From Triglochin maritima (lineage: Eukaryota; Streptophyta; Magnoliopsida; Alismatales; Juncaginaceae): a stretch of DNA of 64,000 nt. The notes beneath the pieces are model-generated. The model was not told where the DNA came from and searched no databases. It was given only the letters and a program-made list of their open reading frames with translations. Positions 21,801 to 33,384 of the stretch are shown piece by piece. The DNA lies in NCBI GenBank assembly GCA_963682175.1, contig OY821775.1, positions 28,642,053-28,706,052 of the forward strand. Reading direction: 5' to 3'. Positions within the stretch are counted from its first letter, which is position 1, and every line of letters starts with the position of its first letter. Position numbers and translations under genes: made by a program.

Positions 21801-22596
21801 AGAGAAAGCAGGAGAGAGGGAGATAAAGAGAGAGGGATAAGGAGAAGAGGGATAAAGGAGGGAGGGAGAGAAGAAAGAGAAAGACGTAGAAGGAGAGAGA
21901 AAATGAGAAGGGAGAAGGGAGGAGGAGAAGGATAATGAGAACGAGAGAGGAGGGAAGAGAGAGAAGAGGAGAGAAGGAGAGGAGAGGTAGGTAGAAAATT
22001 CAAGGAGAAGAGAGAAGGGAGGGGAGAGAGAGAAGGACAGAGACAGAGAAGAGAAAAGAGGGATAGGGATTGGGAGAGAAGAGAGAAGGACAGAGACAGA
22101 GAAGAGAAATGAGGGATATGGATTGGGAGAGAAGAGAGAAGGAGAATAGGAAAGAGGTGAGAGAGATGGGAAGAGAGAGGAGGGAGAAGAAGGGAGAGAG
22201 ATCGAGAGGAGTAGAAGGAGTTAGTGGGGGAGGGGGATAAGAAGGAGAGGGGTAAGAGGGAGATAGAGAAGGAGAAAGAGGAGAGCAAGGATAAGAGGAG
22301 AGAGAGAGATAAGAAGAGCGAGAAGGAGAGAGGAGAGAGGGAGGGGAACGAGAGGGAGATGACGAGATAAAGAAGGGACGGTGAGAGAAAAGAGGAGACT
22401 AGAGGGGGAACGAGAGGAGACGGAGGGACAAGAGGAGAAGGAGAGAGAGAGCGGGAGAGAGAGAAGGAGAGGGGAGGAGAGAGAGGGAGGGGGAGAAGAG
22501 GGAGGGGACGAGAGGAGACGGAGGGATGAGAGGAGAGAGAAGAGAAGTAGAGAGAGAGCGGAGGAGAGGAAGAGAGGGAGAAGAGGGGAGAGAGAG

Positions 22597-22635
22597 AAGA
22601 AGAAGAAGAAGAAAAAGAAGAAGAAGAAGAAGAAG
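22597..22635 (+). repeat. (GAA)n microsatellite of the satellite unit
   Basis: About 13 repeats with one interruption (AAAAAG), far longer than the 4-5 repeats at the same place in other units. Confidence 0.85.
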
Positions 22636-22959
22636 GATAGAGGAGGAGAGGTTGAACGAGAGAATGAGAAGAGGATAGAGAAGGAAAGGAGGAGGAGAGG
22701 GAATAGGGAAGGGAACGGGATAGAGAAGGAAGGGTAGAGATAGAGAGTGAGAGAGAGAAGGAGCGAGAGAGATAGAGGAGGAGAGACGAAACGGGAGAGG
22801 AGAGAGATAAGGAGAAAGAGAAGGGGAGAAGGGAGTGAGTGATAAAGGAAAGATGAGGGAAGAGGATAGGAGAGAGGAGAAGAGGGAGAATGGGAGAGGA
22901 GAAGGGAGAGAGAGAACGGGAAGAGGAGCAATGAAGGGAAGTAGGAGATAGAGAGAGAA

Positions 22960-23083
22960 GGTGTCCCCCCTCCTTCTCATCCTCCCTCTACTCCTCTAGT
23001 TCCCTTCTCGTTATCCTCTCTCTTCTTCTCCTTCTCCCCCTCTCACTCCTCTCTTCCTTCTATCCATGTAAGGATAACGAGAG
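22960..23083. repeat. Pyrimidine island 4
   Basis: Consensus sequence with both arms. The following purine run has AAGGTTAGAG, a form shared with the island at 36957. Confidence 0.9.
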
Positions 23084-25001
23084 AAGGTTAGAGTAAGAGG
23101 GAGATATACGAGGAGAAGAGGGAAGAGGAGAGAGAGGGGAAAAGAGGGAAGAGAGTCAAGAAGAAGAAGAGAGAAGGAAGAGGGAGAGAGAAGGAGAGAA
23201 TAGGGAAGGAGAGAGGAAACGAGAGAAGAGGAGATAGATAAGGGTAGAGAGATAGAGAAGGGAGAGCAGAGAGAAGGAGAGAGGAGATAGAGAATGGAGA
23301 GAAGGGAGAGAGGAGAGGGAAAAAAGGGAAGCGAGCGACAGAAAGAGAGGGAGAGAGTAGAAGAAGAGAGAAGGAGAGAGGATAAGGAGAGAGTTAGAAG
23401 GATAAGGAGAGAGGGAACGAGTGAGAAGGAGAAGAGAAAGTGGATAAGAGGGAGAACGAGAGAGAATGAGAAAAGGAGAAGCGAGAGGATGCGAGATGAG
23501 GAGAGAGAGAAAGAGAGAGAGAGGGACAAGAGGGAGAGGGCGGAGAGAGAAAGGAGAGTGGGAGAAGAAGGAGACGAAGAGAAGGAGAAGAGGGAAGAGG
23601 AGGGGAGAGGTGGAGAAGAAAAGAGAGACGGAGAGCGAGAATGAGAGATAGAGAAGGGAGAGATGAGAGTGGAGAAAAAAGGACAAGAAGAGTAGAGAGA
23701 GAAGGAGGGGGGAGAGAGGAAGAGAAAAGAGTAGAGGGGAGAGAAGGAAGAGAGGATAAAGAAGGGAAAGGGAGGGAAAAGGAGAAACGAGAGAAGTAGA
23801 GGGGAGGAGGAGAGAAGAGGAAGAGAGAGAAGGAAGAGAGGGGAAGTAGAGGGGAGAAAGGAGAAGATATATGGGGAGAAGGAGTGGGATAGAACGAGAG
23901 AGAGCGAGAGACGGAGCGAGAGGAGGAGAAGGGAAAGAGGAGGATAGGGAAGGATAGGAAGAGGGAGAGAGAAGAAGAAGAGAGATGGATAACAAGGGAG
24001 AGGAGAAGGAGAGGGAATCGGGGGGAGATAGAGATGAAGAGAGGGAGAAGAGAGAAGGAGAAGAGGGAAGAGTGGGAGAGAGGTAAAGGAGAGAAGTGAG
24101 AGGGGTAGAGAGGTAGTGTGAGAAATACAGAGGGATGGAAGAGACGGAGAGAGAGAGAATGGAGAGGAGAGAGAAGGAGAGGGAGAAAAGGAGAAGGGAG
24201 AGAAAGCAGGAGAGAGGGAGATAAAGAGAGAGGGATAAGGAGAAGAGGGATAAAGGAGGGAGGGAGAGAAGAAAGAGAAAGACGGAGAAGGAGAGAGAAA
24301 ATGAGAAGGGAGATGGGAGGAGGAGAAGGATAATGAGAACGAGAGAGGAGAGAGGAGGGAAGAGAGAGAAGAGGAGGGAAGGAGAGGAGAGGTAGGTAGA
24401 GAAGTCAAGGAGAAGAGAGAAGGGAGGGAGAGAGAGAGAAGGACAGAGACAGAGAAGAGAAAAGAGGGATAGGGATTGGGAGAGAAGAGAGAAGGACAGA
24501 GACAGAGAAGAGAAAAGAGGGATAGGGATTGGGAGAGAAGAGAGAAGGAGAATAGGAAACATGTGAGAGAGATGGGAAGAGAGAGGAGGGAGAAGAAGGG
24601 AGAGAGATCGAGAGGAGTAGAAGGAGTTAGTGGGGGAGGGGGATAAGAAGGAGAAGGGTAAGAGGGAGATAGAGAAGGAGAAAGAGGAGAGCATGGATAA
24701 GAGGAGAGAGAGATAAGAAGAGGGAGAAGGAGAGAGGAGAGAGGGAGGGGAACGAGAGGGAGATGACGAGATAAAGAAGGGACGGTGAGAGAAAAGAGGA
24801 GACTAGGGAGGGGGAACGAGAGGAGACGGAGGGACAAGAGGAGAAGGAGAGAGAGAGCGGGAGAGAGGGAAGGAGAGGGAAGGAGAGAGAGGGAGGGGGA
24901 GAAGAGGGAGGGGACGAGAGGAGACGGAGGGATGAGAGGAGAGAGAAGAGAAGTAGAGAGAGAGCGGAGGAGAGGAAGAGAGGGAGAAGAGGGGAGAGAG
25001 A

Positions 25002-25034
25002 GAAGAAGAAGAAGAAGAAGAAGAAGAAGAAGAA
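25002..25034 (+). repeat. (GAA)11 microsatellite
   Basis: Eleven uninterrupted GAA repeats at the standard unit position before GGATAGAGGAGG. Confidence 0.85.
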
Positions 25035-25367
25035 GGATAGAGGAGGAGAGGTTGAACGAGAGAATGAGAAGAGGATAGAGGAGGAGAGGGAATAGGGAAG
25101 GGAACGGGATAGGGAAGGGAGGGTAGAGATAGAGAGTGAGAGAGAGAAAGAGCGAGAGAGATAGAGGAGGAGAGACGAAACGGGAGAGGAGAGAGATAAG
25201 GAGAAAGAGAAGGGGAGAGGAGGAGAGAAAAGGGAGAAGGGAGTGAGTGATAAAAGAAAGATGACGGAAGAGGATAGGAGAGAGGAGAAGAGGGAGAAGG
25301 GGAGAGGAGAAGGGAGAGAGAGAACGGGAAGAGGAGCAATGAAGGGAAGGAGGAGATAGAGAGAGAA

Positions 25368-25491
25368 GGTGTCCCCCCTCCTTCTCATCCTCCCTCTACT
25401 CCTCTAGTTCCCTTCTCGTTATCCTCTCTCTTCTTCTCCTTCTCCCCCTCTCACTCCTCTCTTCCTTCTATCCATGTAAGGATAACGAGAG
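25368..25491. repeat. Pyrimidine island 5
   Basis: Consensus sequence, both arms intact; 2408 bp after island 4, the shortest spacing without a large deletion. Confidence 0.9.
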
Positions 25492-27563
25492 AAGGAGAGA
25501 GAGTAAGAGGGAGATATACGAGGAGAAGAGGAGAGAGAGGGGAAAAGAGGGAAGAGAGTCAAGAAGAAGAAGAGAGAAGGAAGAGGGAGAGAGAAGGAGA
25601 GAATAGGGAAGGAGAGAAGAAACGAGAGAAGAGGAGATAGATAAGGGTAGAGAGATAGAGAAGGGAGAGCAGAGAGAGAAGGAGAGAGGAGATAGAGAAT
25701 GGAGAGGAGAGAGGAGAGGGAAAACGGGGAAGCGAGCGACAGAAGGAGAGGGAGAGAGTAGAAGAAGAGAGAAGGAGAGAGGATAAGGAGAGAGTTAGAA
25801 GGATAAGGAGAGAGGGAACGAGTGAGAAGGAGAAGAGAAAGTGGATAAGAGGGAGAACGAGAGAGACTGAGAAAAGGAGAAGCGAGAGGATGCGAGATGA
25901 GGAGAGAGAGAAAGAGAGAGAGAGAGAGGGACAAGAGGGAGAGGGCGGAGAGAGAAAGGAGAGTGGGAGAAGAAGGAGACGAAGAGAAGGAGAAGAGGGA
26001 AGAGGAGGGGAGAGGTGGAGAAGAAAAGAGAGACGGAGAGCGAGAATGAGAGATAGAGAAGGGAGAGATGAGAGTGGAGAAAAGAGGACAAGAAGAGTAG
26101 AGAGAGAAGGAGGGGGAAGAGAGGAAGAGAAAAGAGTAGAGGGGAGAGAAGGAAGAGAGGATAAAGAAGGGAAAGGGAGGGAAAAGGAGAAACGAGAGAA
26201 GTAGAGGGAGGAGAGAGGACGGAGAAGAAGGAAGAGAGAGAGCGAGAGATGGAGGGGAAGAAGGAGGGAGTGGAGAAGAGGATAAGAGGGAGATAGAGAA
26301 TGAAGGAGAATAAGAGGGAAGAGGCGTGAGAGAAGGAGAGAGGGCACGAGAGAGGTAGAGAAGCGAGGGAAGGAGGAGAGAAGAGGAAGAGAGAGAAGGA
26401 AGAGAGGGGAAGTAGAGGGGAGAAAGGAGAAGATATATGGGGAGAAGGAGTGGGATAGAACGAGAGAGAGCGAGAGACGGAGAGAGAGGAGGAGAAGGGA
26501 AAGAGGAGGATAGGGAAGGATAGGAAGAGGGAGAGAGAAGAAGAAGAGAGATGGATAACAAGGGAGAGGAGAAGGAGAGGGAATCGGGGGGAGATAGAGA
26601 TGAAGAGAGGGAGAAGAGAGAAGGAGAAGAGGGAAGAGTGGGAGAGAGGTAAAGGAGAGAAGAGAGAGGGGTAGAGAGGTAGTGTGAGAAATACAGAGGG
26701 ATGGAAGAGACGGAGAGAGAGAATGGAGAGGAGAGAGAAGGAGAGGGAGAAAAGGAGAAGGGAGAGAAAGCAGGAGAGAGGGAGATAAAGAGAGAGGGAT
26801 AAGGAAAAGAGGGATAAAGGAGGGAGGGAGAGAAGAAAGAGAAAGACGGAGAAGGAGAGAGAAAATGAGAAGGGAGATGGGAGGAGGAGAAGGATAATGA
26901 GAACGAGAGAGGAGAGAGGAGGGAAGAGAGAGAAGAGGAGGGAAGGAGAGGAGAGGTAGGTAGAGAAGTCAAGGAGAAGAGAGAAGGGAGGGAGAGAGAG
27001 AGAAGGACAGAGACAGAGAAGAGAAAAGAGGGATAGGGATTGGGAGAGAAGAGAGAAGGACAGAGACAGAGAAGAGAAAAGAGGGATAGGGATTGGGAGA
27101 GAAGAGAGAAGGAGAATAGGAAACATGTGAGAGAGATGGGAAGAGAGAGGAGGGAGAAGAAGGGAGAGAGATCGAGAGGAGTAGAAGGAGTTAGTGGGGG
27201 AGGGGGATAAGAAGGAGAGGGGTAAGAGGGAGATAGAGAAGGAGAAAGAGGAGAGCAAGGATAAGAGGAGAGAGAGATAAGAAGAGCGAGAAGGAGAGAG
27301 GAGAGAGGGAGGGGAACGAGAGGGAGATGACGAGATAAAGAAGGGACGGTGAGAGAAAAGAGGAGACTAGAGGGGGAACGAGAGGAGACGGAGGGACAAG
27401 AGGAGAATGAGAGAGAGATCGGGAGAGAGAGAAGGAGAGGGGAGGAGAGAGAGGGAGGGGGAGAAGAGGGAGGGGACGAGAGGAGACGGAGGGATGAGAG
27501 GAGAGAGAAGAGAAGTAGAGAGAGAGCGGAGGAGAGGAAGAGAGGGAGAAGAGGGGAGAGAGA

Positions 27564-27600
27564 GAAGAAGAAGAAGAAGAAGAAGAAGAAGAAGAAGAAG
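27564..27600 (+). repeat. (GAA)12 microsatellite
   Basis: Twelve uninterrupted GAA repeats. The unit is a recent duplicate of the preceding one, which has eleven, so the length has changed since that duplication. Confidence 0.85.
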
Positions 27601-27932
27601 GATAGAGGAGGAGAGGTTGAACGAGAGAATGAGAAGAGGATAGAGGAGGAGAGGGAATAGGGAAGGGAACGGGATAGAGAAGGGAGGGTAGAGATAGAGA
27701 GTGAGAGAGAGAAAGAGCGAGAGAGATAGAGGAGGAGAGACGAAACGGGAGAGGAGAGAGATAAGGAGAAAGAGAAGGGGAGAGGAGGAGAGAAAAGGGA
27801 GAAGGGAGTGAGTGATAAAAGAAAGATGAGGGAAGAGGATAGGAGAGAGGAGAAGAGGGAGAAGGGGAGAGGAGAAGGGAGAGAGAGAACGGGAAGAGGA
27901 GCAATGAAGGGAAGGAGGAGATAGAGAGAGAA

Positions 27933-28056
27933 GGTGTCCCCCCTCCTTCTCTTCCTCCCTCTACTCCTCTAGTTCCCTTCTCGTTATCCTCTCTCTTCTT
28001 CTCCTTCTCCCCCTCTCACTCCTCTCTTCCTTCTATCCATGTAAGGATAACGAGAG
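27933..28056. repeat. Pyrimidine island 6
   Basis: Both arms intact; private CTCTTCCTCC in place of CTCATCCTCC. Confidence 0.9.
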
Positions 28057-29912
28057 AAGGAGAGAGTAAGAGGGAGATATACGAGGAGAAGAGGGAAGAG
28101 GAGAGAGAGGGGAAAAGAGGGAAATGAGTCAAGAAGAAGAAGAGAGAAGGAAGAGGGAGAGAGAAGGAGAGAATAGGGAAGGAGAGAGGAAACGAGAGAA
28201 GAGGAGATAGATAAGGGTAGAGAGATAGAGAAGAGAGAGCAGAGAGAGAAGGAGGGAGGAGATAGAGAATGGAGAGAAGGGAGAGAGGAGAGGGAAAAAG
28301 GGGAAGCGAGCGACAGAAGGAGAGGGAGAGAGTAGAAGAAGAGAGAAGGAGAGAGGATAAGGAGAGAGTTAGAAGGATAAGGAGAGAGGGAACGAGTGAG
28401 AAGGAGAAGAGAAAGTGGATAAGAGTGAGAATGAGAGAGAATGAGAAAAGGAGAAGCGAGAGGATGCGAGATGAGGAGAGAGAGAAAGAGAGAGAGGGAC
28501 AAGAGGGAGAGGGCGGAGAGAGAAAGGAGAGTGGGAGAAGAAGGAGACGAAGAGAAGGAGAAGAGGGAAGAGGAGGGGAGAGGTGGAGAAGAAAAGAGAG
28601 ACGGAGAGCGAGAATGAGAGATAGGGAAGGGAGAGATAAGAGTGGAGAAAAGAGGACAAGAAGAGTAGAGAGAGAGAAGGAGGGGGGAGAGAGGAAGAGA
28701 AAAGAGTAGAGGGGAGAGAAGGAAGAGAGGATAAAGAAGGGAAAGGGAGGGAAAAGGAGAAACGAGAGAAGTAGAGGGAGGAGAGAGGACGGGGAAGAAG
28801 GAAGAGAGAGAGCGAGAGATGGAGGGGAAGAAGGAGGGAGTGGAGAAGAGGATAAGAGGGAGATAGAGAATGAAGGAGAATAAGAGGGAAGAGGCGTGAG
28901 AGAAGGAGAGAGGGCACGAGAGAGGTAGAGAAGTGAGGGAAGGAGGAGAGAAGAGGAAGAGAGAGAAGGAAGAGAGGGGAATTAGAGGGGAGAAAGGAGA
29001 AGATATATATGGGGAGAAGGAGTGGGATAGAAGGAGAGAGAGCGAGAGACGGAGAGAGAGGAGGATAGGGAAGGATAGGAAGAGGGAGAGAGAAGAAGAA
29101 GAGAGATGGATAAGAAGGGAGAGGAGAAGGAGAGGGAATCGGAGGGAGATAGAGATGAAGAGAGGGAGAAGAGAGAAGGAGAAGAGGGAAGAGTGGGAGA
29201 GAGGTACAGTAGAGAAGAGAGAGGGGTAGAGAGGTAGTGTGAGAAATACAGAGGGAAGGAAGAGACAGAGAGAGAGAGAGAATGGAGAGGAGAGAGAAGG
29301 AGAGGGAGAAAAGGAGAAGGGAGAGAAAGCAGGAGAGGGGGAGATAAAGAGAGAGGGATAAGGAGAAGAGGGATAAAGGAGGGAGGGAGAGAAGAAAGAG
29401 AAAGACGGAGAAGGGGAGAGAAAATGAGAAGGGAGAAGGGAGGAGGAGAAGGATAATGAGAACGAGAGAGGAGAGAGGAGGGAAGAGAGAGAAGAGGAGA
29501 GAAGGAGAGGAGAGGTAGGTAGAGAAGTCAAGGAGAAGAGAGAAGGGAGGGAGAGAGAGAGAAGGACAGAGACAGAGAAGAGAAAAGAGGGATAGGGATT
29601 GGGAGAGAAGAGAGAAGGACAGAGACAGAGAAGAGAAAAGAGGGATAGGGATTGGGAGAGAAGAGAGAAGGAGAATAGGAAAGAGGTGAGAGAGATGGGA
29701 AGAGAGAGGAGGGAGAAGAAGGGAGAGAGATCGAGAGGAGTAGAAGGAGTTAGTGGGGGAGGGGGATAAGAAGGAGTGGGGTAAGAGGGAGATAGAGAAG
29801 GAGAAAGAGGAGAGCAAGGATAAGAGGAGAGAGAGATAAGAAGAGCGAGAAGGAGAGAGGAGAGAGGGAGGGGAACGAGAGGGAGATGATGAGATAAAGA
29901 AGGGACGGTGAG

Positions 29913-29929
29913 AGAAAAGAGGAGACTAG
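29913..29929 (+). repeat. Left target-site duplication of element D
   Basis: AGAAAAGAGGAGACTAG, a perfect 17-bp match to 32707-32723. Empty units carry the same sequence followed by AGGGGGAACGAGAGG, as at the right junction. Confidence 0.92.
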
Positions 29930-30020
29930 GGAGGGAGAAGAGAGAGAGAAGAGTCTTTTCTAGAGAGAGAAGCTCTGGAGAAGGCTTGTTTCTAGAGAGA
30001 GAAAGTTGCGGAAGTAGGAG

Positions 30021-32484
30021 ATGGGGGAGCCCGAGTGGCCCCCCTTGGGTGCTACGATCCTAGGCCGGCCACACCAGGACAAGGCCTGGTCAAACGCCGG
30101 GGACGCGGCCGATCCATCTCCGGCGACCTCGCTTGAAAATGGAGGAAGCTGCGGGATGGCACCAAAAGGCCACCACTAGAATGACGATTCTCGTGGGCCC
30201 TCTAGCCTCGCCTCGAGCGCACTAGTGGGAGAAAGCCAAACAGAGGAAAGGAGAAAAGGAGATGTGCCACACCGAGAGGCAGAACGACACCGGAGGTGGT
30301 CGGAGCTATTCCTACGACCTAGGTCGGATGACGACCAAACCACCCTCGTTTTTATTCCTCCAGAGGAGGTTGATGGCGCTAAGGTCGCCATTTACACAAG
30401 GGAGGATAAGGAAAACGCGCAAAGACTATGGGAAGATGCGATTGTGGCCTATTTCATCGGTTTCCGACCACATCCTCCGACTTTAGAGAAACACTTGACG
30501 AGGATGTGGGGCATCACCGGGAAACTAGAGGTGTTCATGAGGCCCGGCGAGGTTTTCATCCTTCGTTTCTCAGAGCCAGATGACAGGAAGACGGTGATGG
30601 GAGGAGGCCCGTGGTTCGTACGGGGTCACCGCTTGTCCTTCGACCATGGTCATCGAGCGTCGAGGTCAAGAAAGATAAGCTCGCTACAATCCCGATATGG
30701 GTACGTTTCCCTGGTTTGAGCCTTCGCTTTTGGTCGCCACGTTCACTGGCTTCTCTAGCGAGTGTTTTGGGCACACCGTTATACATGGACCAACCCACCG
30801 CATCTCGACGACGACTAGCTTATGCCCGGGTATGCGTGGAGGTCGACGCCCAGTTCAAATATCCAAGAAAGGTCCGCGTAAGGGGAGATGATGGCGAGCT
30901 GGAGGAGGTGCTCGTTGAGTACGAATGGAAGCACAAGTATTGCGGGACGTGTGGGGTGCTCGGACACGATGACGGGAAGTGTGGGGGGCCAAGAGTGTCA
31001 ACTCCGATGATGCCAAGGAACAACCAGGAATGGATACCGGTCGGATCAAGGAAGCGCTCCGGTACTGGGGCGGGAGCGGCAAATGCGGGAGACGGAGAAA
31101 GGAAACGTGACGGCAAAGTCACGGCGAGTGCTAGGGTTTCGTCGCGGAATGGAGAGCAACCGTTGGATGGAGACGGGGAGAAACGGCCCAGGCCGGATGA
31201 ACGACACGTGGAGGATATCACGTTCGAAGAGGCATCACCGTTAGATGTGGATATAAGCGGGAAGCAACAAAAACCGTCAGATGGAGATGAGGAGAATAGC
31301 AGACAACCATTGGATCAGTGCATGGAAAACGACGTGGGCTCTCCGAAAAATAGTGGGGTGGAATCTGGACCGTTGGATGCTGTTGAAAGTGAGGGTCTTG
31401 GTGTGCGTCCGTTGGATGCCCGCGCCAAACTCGATGGAGACAAGAGGACAGGCATCTCTGCCAGGCAGTCTGCAGACCAACCAAATCGCGGGTTGGGGGA
31501 GACACGACCATCGTACCTGGGGATGGGGAAATGTCAGAGAAGACCGTTGGAAGAAAGACGCGTGGAAAGGTGGTCCCAGGGAGCTGTTGGATGCAAGACG
31601 AGCCGTTGGATGAGGAGATTGACGATCCCCAGCCGTTGGATGGGTGTACGTGGATGGAAGGATCCCGAACAGTAGGCTCGCAGGTGAGTGGAGTGATGAT
31701 GTCACACCGCACTAAGGAGTGTGTGGGCGGGAACGGGCCCAGACAGATGGATGAGGAGAACTTTTTCTCTCTACCGTTGGATGGAGCACGAGGCATGCAC
31801 ATGGACGCACCCTTGGGACCTTGCGAGCTGATGACGTCACATCGCACTCATGCTAGTTTGGGCGGGATGCAACAACGTCCATTGGATGGAGAGCGAGGAT
31901 TTTCTCCGCTGTTGGATGACGCACTACATATGGCCACGGAAGAACGTTCGGGAGGAGGTGGGGTGCTGATGCCACACCACACAAATGGGTTTTCGTCGGC
32001 CCAGGAGACGCAGTACACAGTAACAGGAGTTGAGAGGGATGGGTATGGGCCTACGTGGGCTGAGAGGTGCGACAAGCTAGACCATACGCCACCGACCATC
32101 CCAGGCGGGACAAGACCTTTGGGGGAATCGCGGGCTACAAGGCTGAGATCCCCACCCCCCGCGGTTGACCTGGACACGTTATCCCCACAAATAGGGTTTG
32201 AAGGTGTTCGTGAGGCCCTACGACAACAGAAGACAAAGGAAGGGGACCCGACTAGCGCGGACCTTGAGTTAAACGACGTAGATGAGGCAGCACTATTTGG
32301 CTTGGACCTTGCAGAGTACAAACGATTGAAGGATCAATACGCAAACATGGACACCGACTACGAGGACCCTGAGCACCCTTGGAGCTATGGATCAGGATCA
32401 CAAGTTGTGAGGGGCTACTTCACCAAGAAAGAAAGCAAGACGAAGTCAAATAAGAAAGCAAAACGGAAAAAGGGAGGAAAATGA
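30021..32484 (+). pseudogene. Element D ORF1 pseudogene: DUF4283-like, zinc knuckle, hinge repeats, novel C-terminal domain
   Basis: The first ATG (30021) encodes MGEPEWPPLGATILGRP. The DUF4283-like domain spans about 30285-30940 (RRWSELF, RPHPPTLEKHL, GGPWFVRG, IPIWVRFPGLSLRFW, RRLAYARVCVEV), followed by the knuckle CGTCGVLGHDDGKC (30941-30982). A hinge with many PLD repeats follows. The C terminus has SPPPAVDLDTLSPQ, then the domain EYKRLKDQYANMDTDYEDPEHPWSYGSGSQVVRGY and a Lys-rich tail ending in TGA at 32482-32484. Disruptions are a TAG at 30177-30179, a 1-base shift near 30627 and a second shift between about 31550 and 31610. The first ATG and the DUF4283-like region share a frame. Confidence 0.86.
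31150..31930 (+). repeat. Dispersed CCGTTGGATG-type motifs in D hinge
   Basis: About twelve copies of a 10-bp motif (CCGTTGGATG and one-base variants) occur at irregular spacing and encode the recurrent Pro-Leu-Asp. A second motif, GATG-GTCACACCGCAC and relatives, occurs near 31696, 31831 and 31970. The motifs persist on both sides of the frameshift. Confidence 0.65.
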
Positions 32485-32706
32485 GCAACGCATAGTCACT
32501 ATGTATGGGTAGGACATAGGACCCGATGTTAGACTAGTGTAGTCGATGTAATTTTGTTTTAAAAATCTTGCTTTACGAATTGCTCGCCTATGAGTAGTTC
32601 CTAGTACCTCATTGTATGCTCTTTTTGCATGTACGTTTATTGAGGCAACAATAAATATTAGCGGGCTCTGCCGAGACCGCCCCTTTATTTTGCAAAAAAA
32701 GAAAAA

Positions 32707-32723
32707 AGAAAAGAGGAGACTAG
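32707..32723 (+). repeat. Right target-site duplication of element D
   Basis: AGAAAAGAGGAGACTAG after an A-rich tail; perfect match to 29913-29929. Confidence 0.92.
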
Positions 32724-33260
32724 AGGGGGAACGAGAGGAGACGGAGGGACTAGAGGAGAAGGAGAGAGAGAGCGGGAGAGAGAGAAGGAGAGGGGAGGAG
32801 AGAGAGGGAGGGGACGAGAGGAGACGAAGGGATGAGAGGAGAGAGAAGAGAAGTGGAGAGAGAGCGGAGGAGAGGAAGAGTGGGAGAAGAAGGGAGAGAG
32901 AGAAGAAGAAGAAGAAGGATAGAGGAGGAGAGGTTGAACGAGAGAATGAGAAGAGGATAGAGAAGGAAAGGAGGAGGAGAGGGAATAGGGAAGGGAACGT
33001 GATAGAGAAGGGAGGGTAGAGATAGAGAGTGAGAGAGAGAAGGAGCGAGAGAGATAGAGGAGGAGAGACGAAACGGGAGAGGAGAGAGATAAGGAGAAAG
33101 AGAAGGGGAGAGGAGGAGGGAAAAGGGAGAAGGGAGTGAGTGATAAATGAAAGATGAGGGAAGAGGATAGGAGAGAGGAGAAGAGGGAGAAGGGGAGAGG
33201 AGAAGGGAGAGAGAGAACGGGAAGAGGAGCAATGAAGTGAAGGAGGAGATAGAGAGAGAA

Positions 33261-33384
33261 GGTGTCCCCCCTCCTTCTCATCCTCCCTCTACTCCTCTAG
33301 TTCCCTTCTCGTTATCCTCTCTCTTCTTCTCTTTCTCCCCCTCTCACTCCTCTTTTCCTTCTATCCATGTAAGGATAACGAGAG
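33261..33384. repeat. Pyrimidine island 7
   Basis: Both arms intact. Private changes CTCTTTCTCCCC and CCTCTTTTCC. Confidence 0.9.

Larger units (their letters stand above)
17801..29929 (+). repeat. Polypurine satellite array, segment 3 (longest uninterrupted run)
   Basis: 12.1 kb of G and A with four pyrimidine islands at 18696, 22960, 25368 and 27933. Spacings are 4264, 2408 and 2565 bp. The long spacing holds a partial duplication of about 1725 bp: the stretch starting GAGTGAGAAGGAGAAG near 19136 restarts near 20861, joined at an ACGAG microhomology. The units at 22.96-25.37 and 25.37-27.93 kb share private variants (AATCGGGGGGAG at 24017 and 26582; GGAAACATGTGAG near 24554 and 27119), so they are a recent duplicate pair. 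It starts with the right LINE-B target copy and ends with the left D target copy. No gene is present. Confidence 0.93.
29930..32706 (+). mobile_element. Element D, complete ORF1-only LINE-like element
   Basis: 2777 bp flanked by a perfect 17-bp target-site duplication. The order is a GA-rich leader, a short 5' UTR, one long ORF1 region (30021-32484) and about 210 bp of 3' UTR with AATAAA. The 3' end holds the CGGG-CTCTGCCGAGA-CCGC hairpin region, CCCTTTATTTTGC and an A-rich tail. No endonuclease, reverse transcriptase or zf-RVT sequence is found between the ORF1 stop and the tail. The element is therefore structurally complete but lacks ORF2. Its C terminus and 3' UTR match E1-E4, making it the full-length representative of that family. 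The 5' leader shares AGAGAGAAGCTCTGG with LINE-C. Confidence 0.9.
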
